Shown here: positions 7,268 through 15,636 of the stretch, one piece after another
Layout: each line of letters begins with the position of its first letter
Numbering within the stretch: the stretch's first letter is position 1
Source: an uncultured Bacteroidales bacterium
GTDB taxonomy: Bacteria > Bacteroidota > Bacteroidia > Bacteroidales > P3
Assembly (NCBI GenBank): GCA_947165255.1
Contig: CAMUZR010000030.1
Coordinates: forward strand, 1-33,724
Length of the DNA: 33,724 nucleotides
Reading direction: 5' to 3'
Made by a program: the position numbers and the translations under genes
Notes under the pieces: generated by a model
Database searches by the model: none
What the model was told of the DNA's origin: nothing
The model's input: the letters and a program-made list of their open reading frames with translations, nothing else

Positions 7268-8056
7268 ATGCTAATATCTGACATTACCGAATATCTTGAC
7301 AGCCAGACACACCCCGAATACCAAGAAGACTACGACAACTCCGGATTCCTGCTGGGCGACCCCATGCAGCAGTGCACTGGCATTCTCATAGCGCTCGACC
7401 TAACAGATGCCGTCGTATGCGAAGCCCTGGTGCGCAAAGCCAATCTAATCGTCACCCACCATCCCTTTATCTTCAGTGGATTAAAACGAATCATTCCCAC
7501 CGATACGGTTGGACGGCTTATCTTCAGTCTTATCGAAAAAGGCATAGCCGTCTACGCCGCCCACACCAATCTCGACAACCTTCCCAACGGTGTCAACGGC
7601 ATCCTCTCCCAAGTGCTTGGGCTGACAGAATGTCACATTCTGCGTCCCCTTGTCGGCCAGCCTTCGCCCGAAGTAGGAGCCGGCATGGTGGGGCTCCTCC
7701 CCTACCCTCTGCCCACCGAAGCCTTCCTCCAGCAGGTCAAAATGTCGCTCGGCCTGCCCTTCTTGCGCCTGAGCGAAATAGCCAACCCTGTGGTCAGCCG
7801 TGTTGCCGTCTGCGGCGGAGCCGGCAACTTCCTCATCGAAGACGCCATTGCCCAAAAAGCCGACCTATACCTAACTGGCGATCTGAAATACCACGACTTC
7901 CAGCGCGCCCAAGAGCGAATCACCCTCGTCGACATCGGCCACTTCGAGAGCGAACAATTCAGTAAACAATTAATTTATTCCATTATATCAAAAAAATTTA
8001 GTAATTTTGCATGTTTTATTAGTGAGCGAGGCCGAAGCTTCGTATATTACATCTAA
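7268..8056 (+). CDS. Nif3-like dinuclear metal centre protein (GTP cyclohydrolase I type 2 / YbgI family)
   Basis: The 262-residue product is a complete Nif3/YbgI-family protein (PF01784). These form hexameric toroids with a dinuclear metal site; physiological activity is unsettled. Metal-ligand regions are visible: NLIVTHHPFIFSG (two adjacent His) and AAHTNLDNLPNGVN early, then DIGHFESEQF near the end. At 262 residues it is the short form, without the inserted PII-like domain that many Bacteroidota members carry. It starts a three-gene plus-strand run; the zinc-ribbon gene follows after 39 bases, a pairing common in Bacteroidota. The region upstream is shared with the divergent groES promoter. 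Confidence 0.93.
   Translation: MLISDITEYLDSQTHPEYQEDYDNSGFLLGDPMQQCTGILIALDLTDAVVCEALVRKANLIVTHHPFIFSGLKRIIPTDTVGRLIFSLIEKGIAVYAAHTNLDNLPNGVNGILSQVLGLTECHILRPLVGQPSPEVGAGMVGLLPYPLPTEAFLQQVKMSLGLPFLRLSEIANPVVSRVAVCGGAGNFLIEDAIAQKADLYLTGDLKYHDFQRAQERITLVDIGHFESEQFSKQLIYSIISKKFSNFACFISERGRSFVYYI
8002..8009 (+). promoter_or_regulatory. Possible Bacteroidota -7 box inside the nif3-like gene
   Basis: TAATTTTG fits the TAnnTTTG box of Bacteroidota primary-sigma promoters and lies 86 bases before the zinc-ribbon gene. The -33 partner is poor (TTTATT-like, not TTTG) and the bases also encode conserved Nif3 residues, so this may be chance. Confidence 0.25.
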
Positions 8057-8095
8057 CTGTCTAATAAGAAAATATATAAATACACATTTCAAACA

Positions 8096-8917
8096 ATGCC
8101 CAAGAAAGTCACCACACCCGAAGTCGCCGAGATGCCCGTAGAGGCCACTCGCCCCACCTTAGAAGTCGACGAAGCCATCGAGCGTCGTCTGGTTGCACTG
8201 TACACCCTTCAGCTTGTCGATTCCGAAATCGACAAAATCAAAATCATCCGTGGCGAACTGCCCCAGGCCATCCAAGACCTCGAAGACGAACTGGCCGGCC
8301 TGCAAACCCGCATCGATAACTTCCAGGCCAGCATCGCCGAGCAGAATGACAACATAGTCAAACGCAACAACGAAATTGCCGAACACAAAGCCCTTATCGC
8401 CAAATACGAAAAACAGCAGGACAACGTCCGCAACAACCGTGAGTTCGAGGCCATCAACAAAGAAATCGAATTCCAAAACCTCGAAATTCAACTCTGCGAA
8501 CGCCGTAACCGCGACTCCAACAGCAAAATCAAAGAGCTCGAACAGCACATCTCAGCCGCCCAGCTACTTATCGACGGCCGCAAACAAGAACTCGACTCCA
8601 AAAAAGCCGAACTCGACGGCATTATAGAAGACACCAAGAAAGACGAAGTCCGCTTCCTGCAGAAATCCGCCGAGATGGAGCAATACATCGACGACTACTA
8701 CCTCACCGGCTACAAGCGCATCCGCAACCAAGCCCGCAACGGCCTTGCCGTCGTCACCATCGAACGTGATGCCTGCGGTGGCTGCTTCAGCAAAATCCCT
8801 CCCCAGCGTCAGAGCGAAATCAAGATGCACAAGAAGGTAATCGTCTGCGAGTACTGCGGCCGCATTCTGGTCGACGACGACATTGCCCAAAAAGCCCAAG
8901 CCCATCTCGAAAAATAA
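8096..8917 (+). CDS. Coiled-coil zinc-ribbon protein (COG1579 type)
   Basis: The 273-residue product has a long charged coiled coil (residues about 30-205, rich in heptads such as LEDELAGLQTRIDNFQ) followed by a C4 zinc ribbon: C227 and C230 in ACGGCF, C251 and C254 in VCEYCG. This is the architecture of COG1579 proteins such as CT398 and HP0958, which in other phyla act as adaptors for sigma-54 or export components. Its partner here is unknown. It lies between the nif3-like gene and hutH in one orientation. The N-terminal 25 residues are low in structure. The presence of a sigma-54-like groES promoter nearby is suggestive only. Confidence 0.85.
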   Translation: MPKKVTTPEVAEMPVEATRPTLEVDEAIERRLVALYTLQLVDSEIDKIKIIRGELPQAIQDLEDELAGLQTRIDNFQASIAEQNDNIVKRNNEIAEHKALIAKYEKQQDNVRNNREFEAINKEIEFQNLEIQLCERRNRDSNSKIKELEQHISAAQLLIDGRKQELDSKKAELDGIIEDTKKDEVRFLQKSAEMEQYIDDYYLTGYKRIRNQARNGLAVVTIERDACGGCFSKIPPQRQSEIKMHKKVIVCEYCGRILVDDDIAQKAQAHLEK

Positions 8918-8948
8918 ACAGCACAACAGCCTAATCTAATTACAAACC

Positions 8949-10448
8949 ATGATTCATTACATCAATCCCGACGAAAGACTCACGATTGCCCGCGTAAAGG
9001 AAATCGTTGACAATAACATGACCATCGCCCTCAGCGACGAGGCAAAACGCCGCATCCAGAAATGCCGCGACTATCTCAACAAAAAAATGGAAACCCAGAA
9101 AGAGCCCATTTACGGCGTCACCACCGGCTTTGGCTCCCTCTGCAATATCTCCATCAGCAAAGAGCAACTCAGCCAGCTGCAGAAGAACCTCGTCATGAGC
9201 CACGCCTGCGGCGTAGGCGACGAAGTGCCCCAAGAAGTGGTCAAACTCATGCTCCTTCTCAAAGCCCAAAACTTCTGCTTCGGCTATAGTGGAGCACAGC
9301 TGCAAACCGTCCAGCGTCTCATCGACTGCTACAACAACGACGTCCTTCCTGTCGTCTATCAGCAAGGCAGCCTCGGTGCCAGTGGCGACCTCTGCCCCCT
9401 GGCCAACCTCATGCTCCCTGCCATCCTCGGACTGGGCGATGTCTACTTCAAAGGCCGTCGCTGCGACGTCAAAGAGGTCTATGCCAAATTCGGCTGGCAG
9501 CCCATCGAGCTTCAGAGCAAAGAAGGCCTCGCCCTCCTCAACGGCACCCAATTCATGAGCAGCTATGCCACCTGGTGCATCCTTAAAGCCCAGCGCCTCA
9601 GCAAGCAGGCCGACATGCTCCTTGCCCTTAGCCTCGATGCCTTCGACGGCCGTATCGAGCCCTTCTACGAGAGCCTCCACATGGTACGCCCCCACAAAGG
9701 CCAGCTAGAGACAGCCGCCGCCGTACGCAAATACACCGAAGGCAGCCAGATCATCGCCCGCCACAAAGAGCACGTCCAGGATCCCTACAGCTTCCGTTGC
9801 GCACCCCAGGTCCACGGTGCTGCCAAAGACACCATCGCCTACGTCGCCTCCGTCATCGAGACCGAAATCAACTCCACCACCGACAACCCCATCGTCCTCC
9901 CCGACGAAGACATGGTCATCAGCGGCGGACACTTCCACGGTGAGCCCTTGGCCATGGTGCTCGACTTCCTGGCCATCGCCGTAGCCGAACTGGGCAGCAT
10001 CAGCGAACGCCGCACCTACCAGCTCATCGATGCCAAACGCGACCTCCCCAGCTTCCTTGTGGCCAAACCCGGTCTCAACAGCGGATTCATGATTCCACAA
10101 TATGCCGCAGCCTCCATCGTCAGCCAAAGCAAACAACTCTGCACCCCCTGCAGCGTCGACAGCATTCCCAGCAGCCAGAACCAGGAAGACCTCGTCAGCA
10201 TGGGCGGCAATGCTGCCACCAAGTGCTACCGCGTCATGGAAAACACTGAGCGCGTCATGGCCATCGAACTCTTCGATGCCGCACAGGCCCTCGACTTCCG
10301 CCACGAGGATGGTCTCAAGAGCAGCCCCTTCATCGAGAAACTCGTCGCCGACTACCGCAAATGCGTCAACTTCGTCGACATTGACCAAATCATGTACAAA
10401 CACATCCACGCCAGCGTTAAATTCCTGCAAGAGATGAAAATCGACTAG
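8949..10448 (+). CDS. hutH: Histidine ammonia-lyase
   Basis: The 499-residue product deaminates L-histidine to urocanate, the first step of histidine degradation. The MIO-forming triad is A144-S145-G146 within GSLGASGDLCPLA. Other family features are YGVTTGFG near residue 55, the MSHACGVG segment expected of histidine (not phenylalanine) lyases, QDPYSFRCAPQVHGA, TTDNP, and QNQEDLVSMG with the active-site glutamate. It is full length and intact. It follows the zinc-ribbon gene by 31 bases and ends with a strong terminator. No hutU, hutI or formiminotransferase gene is in the window, so the rest of the pathway must be elsewhere or missing. Confidence 0.95.
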   Translation: MIHYINPDERLTIARVKEIVDNNMTIALSDEAKRRIQKCRDYLNKKMETQKEPIYGVTTGFGSLCNISISKEQLSQLQKNLVMSHACGVGDEVPQEVVKLMLLLKAQNFCFGYSGAQLQTVQRLIDCYNNDVLPVVYQQGSLGASGDLCPLANLMLPAILGLGDVYFKGRRCDVKEVYAKFGWQPIELQSKEGLALLNGTQFMSSYATWCILKAQRLSKQADMLLALSLDAFDGRIEPFYESLHMVRPHKGQLETAAAVRKYTEGSQIIARHKEHVQDPYSFRCAPQVHGAAKDTIAYVASVIETEINSTTDNPIVLPDEDMVISGGHFHGEPLAMVLDFLAIAVAELGSISERRTYQLIDAKRDLPSFLVAKPGLNSGFMIPQYAAASIVSQSKQLCTPCSVDSIPSSQNQEDLVSMGGNAATKCYRVMENTERVMAIELFDAAQALDFRHEDGLKSSPFIEKLVADYRKCVNFVDIDQIMYKHIHASVKFLQEMKID

Positions 10449-10472
10449 ACATACCGTCCAGTTTCCATAAAT

Positions 10473-10510
10473 AAAAAAAGACGCCCACTCTGCTGGGTGT
10501 CTTTTTTTTT
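10473..10510 (+). terminator. Intrinsic terminator after hutH
   Basis: AAAAAAAGACGCCCA pairs with TGGGTGTCTTTTTTT (one G-T pair) around a short loop, followed by a run of T on the plus strand. It closes the nif3-like/zinc-ribbon/hutH unit. Confidence 0.88.
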
Positions 10511-10989
10511 AGACCAAATGGACAAAGAGTATGCTTGAATCTATCAAAGGGTCCGATCCTACCGTTACTTTGACAAAGCCGAAGCACATAACCAATAACA
10601 ATACTACTACAGCAGGTATGGCAAAAACAAGTCATCTATAATAACAGCACTATCGACCATCGCATTCTCTAAAAAGAAACTAAGTTTTTAGTTCCGGAAC
10701 AACCAATTTTTTGTTTACTTTTACTACATGTTTTATTTGCTGTTCATTTAATCGACAAAAATAAAATGCAAACTAAATACAAATTAAATGCAAACTAAAA
10801 GGCGAAGGAAGAGACAAGGAAGCGGGGTGGTTGAGAGCGGTGATGAAGGGGCAAGAATGGAAAGGTGGGGGTGTCTGAATATACGAGGTGGGGCGTTGTG
10901 GCGAATGTGTGGAATTGTTGGTGGGAAGGGAAAGGGATGACTGCGTGAAGGGTTCGTATTGTTAGGTGTGGGGCGGGGCGAGTAAAGAA
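10511..10989. other. Non-coding gap between convergent hutH and the BspA-like gene
   Basis: No supported gene. It holds an AT-rich part (10600-10800) and a purine-rich, G-heavy part (10800-10985). Two 14-base exact direct repeats AAATGCAAACTAAA lie at 10764-10777 and 10786-10799, 22 bases apart. Open frames here are short and without protein character. Confidence 0.65.
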
Positions 10990-11022
10990 AAAGGCTGCGC
11001 CGGATGGACCAGCGCAGCCTTT
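10990..11022 (-). terminator. Intrinsic terminator at the end of the long minus-strand run
   Basis: A perfect 11-bp stem, AAAGGCTGCGC (10990-11000) with GCGCAGCCTTT (11012-11022), followed on the minus strand by TTCTTT. It lies 23 bases after the BspA-like gene and probably ends the polA-side transcript. Confidence 0.88.
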
Positions 11023-11045
11023 ATGGGGTGTCAACCGTTATTGGA

Positions 11046-11828
11046 CTACATGGATTTGATAGTGTACTGCCCCCAGATGTAGGAGGCTTTGTAGGCGTCG
11101 AAAGCCTGACGGGTGACGGTGATGGGTATTTCGCGGCCGAAGGCAGGCTCGGAGGCGCAGGCGGGGAGCGGCGGAACCGTGCCGAGGAAGATGACCGAAT
11201 TGAGCTTGGCATAGCCGGCAAAGGCGCCGCAGCCAAGGGTGGTGATGTTGGCAGGGATGAGATAGTCGGTGACGGAGGAGCAGTTTTCGAAACAGCCTTC
11301 GGGTATTTCTGTCAGGCCATGGGATATGACAAAATGGCGCACATTGACGCAGTCTTTAAAGGCGTAGGCACCTAATTGCCAGACGGAGTTGGGCATGACC
11401 ACATCGATGAGCGAGGTACAGTCCTCAAAGGCACGGTCGCCGATGGAGGTGAGGGTCTTGGGCATTTCGATGAAACGCAAGTCGGTGCAGTGGGCAAAGG
11501 CGGCATGGCCAATGTAGAACATGGTGGTGGGCAGTTCCATGCCTTGGACACGGATGCAGTTGGAAAAACAGCCGTCGCCTATGCCAGTGACTACGTAGTT
11601 TTCGCCGTTGTAGCGGACGGTTCGAGGCACTTTGACGAATCCGCCGAGGAGTTCGGGGTACTCTTCCTGATACCACACGTTGACTTCGCCGAAGTCGACA
11701 ATCTTATAATAAAGAACCTGTCCAGAGGAGCAGACGGCCGAGAAATCGGCTTTGCTGTCGTCCTGTTGGGCACGGAGGGGTGTCAGACCCATCAGGACAA
11801 TGGTAATGAGAAGAAGAATCTTTTTCAT
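11046..11828 (-). CDS. Secreted BspA-like leucine-rich repeat protein
   Basis: The 260-residue product has a Sec signal peptide ending LRAQ (residues 1-21). Residues about 75-210 contain five or so LRR_5 (BspA-type) repeats with the pattern IGxxAFxxCxxLxxxxxPxxLTSIGDRAFEDC, split here as IGDRAFEDCTSLIDVVMP, LGAYAFKDCVNVRHFVI and IPEGCFENCSSVTDYLIP. Such proteins are exported or surface binding proteins in Bacteroidota. The last 40 residues (PITVTRQAFDAYKASYIWGQY) resemble the usual end of this type, with no T9SS tail seen. It follows polA by 44 bases and may be read from the same transcript, though its function is unrelated. Confidence 0.85.
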   Translation of the reverse strand: MKKILLLITIVLMGLTPLRAQQDDSKADFSAVCSSGQVLYYKIVDFGEVNVWYQEEYPELLGGFVKVPRTVRYNGENYVVTGIGDGCFSNCIRVQGMELPTTMFYIGHAAFAHCTDLRFIEMPKTLTSIGDRAFEDCTSLIDVVMPNSVWQLGAYAFKDCVNVRHFVISHGLTEIPEGCFENCSSVTDYLIPANITTLGCGAFAGYAKLNSVIFLGTVPPLPACASEPAFGREIPITVTRQAFDAYKASYIWGQYTIKSM

Positions 11829-11872
11829 GACTATTAGTATTTTTTTATTATTTCGTTGATTTGTTTTATTTG

Positions 11873-14536
11873 CTAGTGGGCGGTGAGCCAGTCGGGTCCC
11901 ACGTCGATGCTCACTTCTATGGGAATGGAAAGGGGGAGGGCGTTGACCATAGCCTCCTTCACTATTTGGCGCACCTGTTCTTCCTCGGGTTTGAAACAGT
12001 CGAAAACCAGTTCGTCGTGTACCTGCAAAATCATCTTGGATTTGAGGCCGAGGTGCTGGAACTGCCGGAAGATGTTGATCATGGCAATCTTTATCATGTC
12101 GGCCGAGGTGCCTTGGATGGGCATGTTGACGGCATTGCGCTCGGCAAAGTTGCGGGCAGATGCGTTGCGTGAGTTGATGTCGGCCAGATAGCGGCGACGG
12201 CCGAGGAGGGTCTGGGCATAGCCGTGCTCATGGGCAAAGGCTATGTTGGTGTCGATATAATGCTTTATGTCGGGGTACTGTGCGAAGTACTCGTCGATGA
12301 GGGCGGCAGCCTCTTTGCGCGGAATGCCCAACTGCTCGCCAAGGCCGAAGGCGCTGATGCCGTATACAATGCCGAAGTTGACCGACTTGGCATTGCGGCG
12401 GAGGTCTTTGGATACCTCTTCGATGGGCAGTTTGTATATCTTGGCTGCAGTGGCGGCATGGATGTCGTAGTGATTGGCAAAGGCCTCAATCATGTGGCGG
12501 TCGTTGGCAAGAGAGGCTATGATGCGCAGTTCGATTTGAGAGTAGTCGGCGGCCAGCAAGATGTAGTCGTCGTTACGGGCAACGAAAGCTTTGCGAATCT
12601 CGCGTCCGCGCTCGGTGCGAATGGGTATGTTCTGCAGGTTGGGGTTGCTGCTGGAGAGTCGGCCGGTGGCGGTGACAGTTTGGTTGTATACGGTGTGGAG
12701 GCGATGGGTGGCGGGATTGATAAGTTTGGGAAAGCTGTCGAGGTAGGTGCCGATGAGTTTGTTGAGGGAACGGAATTCGAGTATTTTGTCGATGATGGGA
12801 TGCTTGTCCTTGAGTTTGAGAAGGACGTCCTCGGCTGTGGAGTATTGCTTGGTAGCGGTGCGTGGGGGCTTGTCGGTTACCTTGAGTTTCTCGTAGAGGA
12901 CTTCGCCTAGCTGTTTGGGCGAAGAGATGTTGAAGGGGCCTCCGGCAAGGTCGAAGATTTCTTTTTCGAGAGCGTCACGTTCGAGTGATAGTCGGCCAGA
13001 GTATTCTTTCAGAGCGTCGACATCGATGCGCACACCTTCTTCTTCCATACTTATAAGCACGTCGACAAGAGGGAGTTCGACTTCGGAATAGAGGTGGTTG
13101 AGACCCGCGTCGGTCATTTGAGCGGCCAAGAGTGGGTAGACCTGCCACATGATGGCGGCGGACTGGAGGGCATCGGCGGGTTCGTAGCCCACGGTGCCGA
13201 TGGCGATGCTCTCGAGTGTGTGGCGGGCCTCGGCATCGATGAGGTAATGGGCCAACTGAAGGTCGAAGACTTCACCTGCAAGTTCTATGTCCAATTCGCG
13301 AAGCATGTATTTGAGTGCCTTGAGGTCGTAACAGAGTTTCAACGTGGAGGCATTCTGGAGCAACTGACGCAGTCGGGCAACATCGATGTCGCCCACGAGA
13401 GAGGAATAAACCTCGTCGGCGCTGAAGGCCAGAACGATGGTGGGGCCAGTGACGTATATGGCCACATCGCCGGAGTCGGGGAACTGGGATAGGCGGGTGA
13501 TTTCGACGGAGCGTTTCTCGTCGACTACAGGGGTGTTGAAGAGCGACGGCTGGTCGAAGAGGGTGGGCTGTGCCTCCGGCTGCTTGGCAGCAGCCTTAGT
13601 CTTGGCGGCTGCGGGCTTGGCAGCGGCAAAACGCTGTGCCTCGGCCGGGTCGGAGACGGAGAGGTCGGTGTAGAGGCGCTTGGCCAGGTTGCGGAATTCC
13701 AACTCGGCAAGAAGGGATTGCAGCTGTTGGTAGTTAGGCTTACGTACCCGGAGCGATTCCTCATCCAGGGCGATAGGGGCATCTAGGGATATGGTGGCCA
13801 GGAGTTTGCTGAAGATGGCCTGCTGTCCGTGTGTCCTGACAAGGTTGCGTATTTTGTCGTTCTTAATCTCGTCGCAGTGTTCTACCATTGCCTCGACAGA
13901 GCCGAACTGGTCGATGAGTTTTTTGGCTGTTTTTTCACCCACGCCGGGGATGCCGGGGATGTTGTCGGAGGCATCGCCCCAGAGTCCCAGAAGGTCTTTG
14001 ACCTGCTCGCAGCGGCTGACACCGAATTTTTCCTTTATTTCATCCACGCCCATGACTTGGTCGGGTTTGCCCATGCGTCCGAAACGGTACATGCGCACAT
14101 GGTCGGTGACCAGCTGTCCGAAATCCTTGTCGGGGGTGACCATCACTACCTCGTCGAAGCCCTGTTCTTCGGCCCAGGCGGAGGCGGTGCCGATGACGTC
14201 GTCGGCTTCGTAGCCCTCGCAAGTGAGAATGGGAATATTGAAGGCCTCGATAATCTGTTTGACGTATGGCAGACCCACCTGTATGGCCTCGGGCATGGCT
14301 TCGCGGTTGGCCTTATACTCAGGATACATCTCATGACGGAAGGTGGGCTTGGGCAGGTCAAAGGCTACGGCCATGTGTGTGGGTTTGAGTTTTTTGATGA
14401 GGTCGTACATGGTGGTGGTGAACCCCAGGACGGCAGAGGTGTTCATGCCCTTGGAGTTCATCCTGTTGGAGCCGTTGAGTGCAAAATAGGCACGGTAAAC
14501 CATGGCCATGCCGTCTAACAGAACCAGTTTTTTCAT
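11873..14536 (-). CDS. polA: DNA polymerase I with degenerate proofreading domain
   Basis: The 887-residue product fills gaps and removes primers. The 5'-3' nuclease domain (about 1-290) is intact: ADDVIGT at 111-117, TPDKDFGQLV at 134-143, DASDNIPGIPGVGEKTA at 188-204. The polymerase domain (about 480-887) has motif A DYSQIEL (664-670), motif B RRNAKSVNFGIVYG (713-726) and motif C VHDELVF (839-845). The middle domain is degenerate: where the exonuclease DxE motif is expected (about 353-371) the sequence is GDVAIYVTGPTIVLAF, and the YxxxD position near 451-465 reads ADALQSAAI. An Ala/Pro/Gln-rich linker at 305-325 precedes it. Proofreading is therefore probably lost, as in Taq polymerase. The gene overlaps pdxA by four bases. 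Confidence 0.96.
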   Translation of the reverse strand: MKKLVLLDGMAMVYRAYFALNGSNRMNSKGMNTSAVLGFTTTMYDLIKKLKPTHMAVAFDLPKPTFRHEMYPEYKANREAMPEAIQVGLPYVKQIIEAFNIPILTCEGYEADDVIGTASAWAEEQGFDEVVMVTPDKDFGQLVTDHVRMYRFGRMGKPDQVMGVDEIKEKFGVSRCEQVKDLLGLWGDASDNIPGIPGVGEKTAKKLIDQFGSVEAMVEHCDEIKNDKIRNLVRTHGQQAIFSKLLATISLDAPIALDEESLRVRKPNYQQLQSLLAELEFRNLAKRLYTDLSVSDPAEAQRFAAAKPAAAKTKAAAKQPEAQPTLFDQPSLFNTPVVDEKRSVEITRLSQFPDSGDVAIYVTGPTIVLAFSADEVYSSLVGDIDVARLRQLLQNASTLKLCYDLKALKYMLRELDIELAGEVFDLQLAHYLIDAEARHTLESIAIGTVGYEPADALQSAAIMWQVYPLLAAQMTDAGLNHLYSEVELPLVDVLISMEEEGVRIDVDALKEYSGRLSLERDALEKEIFDLAGGPFNISSPKQLGEVLYEKLKVTDKPPRTATKQYSTAEDVLLKLKDKHPIIDKILEFRSLNKLIGTYLDSFPKLINPATHRLHTVYNQTVTATGRLSSSNPNLQNIPIRTERGREIRKAFVARNDDYILLAADYSQIELRIIASLANDRHMIEAFANHYDIHAATAAKIYKLPIEEVSKDLRRNAKSVNFGIVYGISAFGLGEQLGIPRKEAAALIDEYFAQYPDIKHYIDTNIAFAHEHGYAQTLLGRRRYLADINSRNASARNFAERNAVNMPIQGTSADMIKIAMINIFRQFQHLGLKSKMILQVHDELVFDCFKPEEEQVRQIVKEAMVNALPLSIPIEVSIDVGPDWLTAH

Positions 14537-15579
14537 TGGTCGAGAGGGTCGGAGGTGAGTTCGTCGTATTCTTTGCGGTTGCGGAGAATGTCGCAGGCCA
14601 AGTAAACGGCACGACGGAACGACTGCTCGCTGGCCTTGTCGTGACCGGCAATGTCGAAAGCCGTGCCGTGGGCTGGAGAGGTGCGGACGTAGGGCAATCC
14701 GGCAGTGAAGTTTACACCATCGGTGAAAGACATGAGTTTGAATGGGATAAGACCCTGGTCATGATAGAGGGCTAGGACTCCGTCGAACTTGTTGAAGTCG
14801 CCATTGCCAAAGAAACCGTCGGAAGGATAGGGACCATAGGCAAGCACTCCTTTGGACTGCACTTCATCTATGACGGGCTTCACCACCGAGTTGTCTTGAG
14901 TGCCAATTACACCATTGTCGCCGGCATGGGGGTCGAGAGCCAGGACGGCAATCTTGGGCATGGGGATGCCGAAATCGCGCTTGAGCGACTCGTTCATGAG
15001 CATGATTTTGTCGAAAAGGAGGTTGTGAGTGATGGCACCGGGGACGTCTTTTAGGGCAAGATGGTTGGTGACAATGCCAATGCGGATGCGGTCGCACACC
15101 ATTATCATAAGGCTGCTGCAGCCGAACTGGTGGGAGAGGTATTCGGTGTGGCCCGGGAAGTCGAAGTCTGGCGACTGGATGTTCTTCTTGCTGATGGGAG
15201 CCGTTACCAGAACGTCGATGTCACCCTTCTTGAGGTCCTCGCAGGCACGGTTGAGCGAGAGGCGCGACTGAGCACCGGCAATGTCGGTAAGTTTGCCCAC
15301 ATCAAGTTTGATTTCATCGCTGGTGAGGTTGACCACATTGAAGCGGTGGTCGCCTGCTTCATGGGCATCATGAATGGCATTGAAGGCAATGTCCTGATGG
15401 AGATGGAGGAGTTTTTTGTGATAAGAGGCCACCTTGGTGGAGCCGTAGAGGATGGGGGTGCATACGTCAAACATACGGTTGTCGCTAAAAGTCTTTAGGA
15501 TGACCTCGTAGCTGATGCCGTTGATATCGCCCTGGGTAATGCCCAGACGGATGCGGTTATTGTTGTTTTTTTCTTCCAT
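14533..15579 (-). CDS. pdxA: 4-hydroxythreonine-4-phosphate dehydrogenase
   Basis: The 348-residue product catalyses the NAD-dependent oxidation step of the DXP-dependent vitamin B6 pathway, in the cytoplasm. The three metal-binding histidines of the family align at H173 (TNHLALKDVPGAI), H218 (DPHAGDNG) and H273 (YHDQGLIPFK), each seven residues later than in the E. coli enzyme. Other marks are GITQGDINGI at 13-22, the FPGHTEYL segment and TSPAHGTAFDIAG near 300. It overlaps polA by four bases (ATGA), which implies translational coupling, and follows the aminopeptidase gene by 57 bases. The other pyridoxine genes are not in the window. Confidence 0.96.
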   Translation of the reverse strand: MEEKNNNNRIRLGITQGDINGISYEVILKTFSDNRMFDVCTPILYGSTKVASYHKKLLHLHQDIAFNAIHDAHEAGDHRFNVVNLTSDEIKLDVGKLTDIAGAQSRLSLNRACEDLKKGDIDVLVTAPISKKNIQSPDFDFPGHTEYLSHQFGCSSLMIMVCDRIRIGIVTNHLALKDVPGAITHNLLFDKIMLMNESLKRDFGIPMPKIAVLALDPHAGDNGVIGTQDNSVVKPVIDEVQSKGVLAYGPYPSDGFFGNGDFNKFDGVLALYHDQGLIPFKLMSFTDGVNFTAGLPYVRTSPAHGTAFDIAGHDKASEQSFRRAVYLACDILRNRKEYDELTSDPLDQ

Positions 15580-15636
15580 GTGTTGTATTTGTTATAAGAG
15601 GCCAAGGCTGAAGGCGATGGCTGAAAAGGGTGATGC

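Noticed and set aside
8940..10430. Long minus-strand frames opposite hutH
   Set aside because: hutH is unambiguous on the plus strand; the opposite frames carry no known motif.
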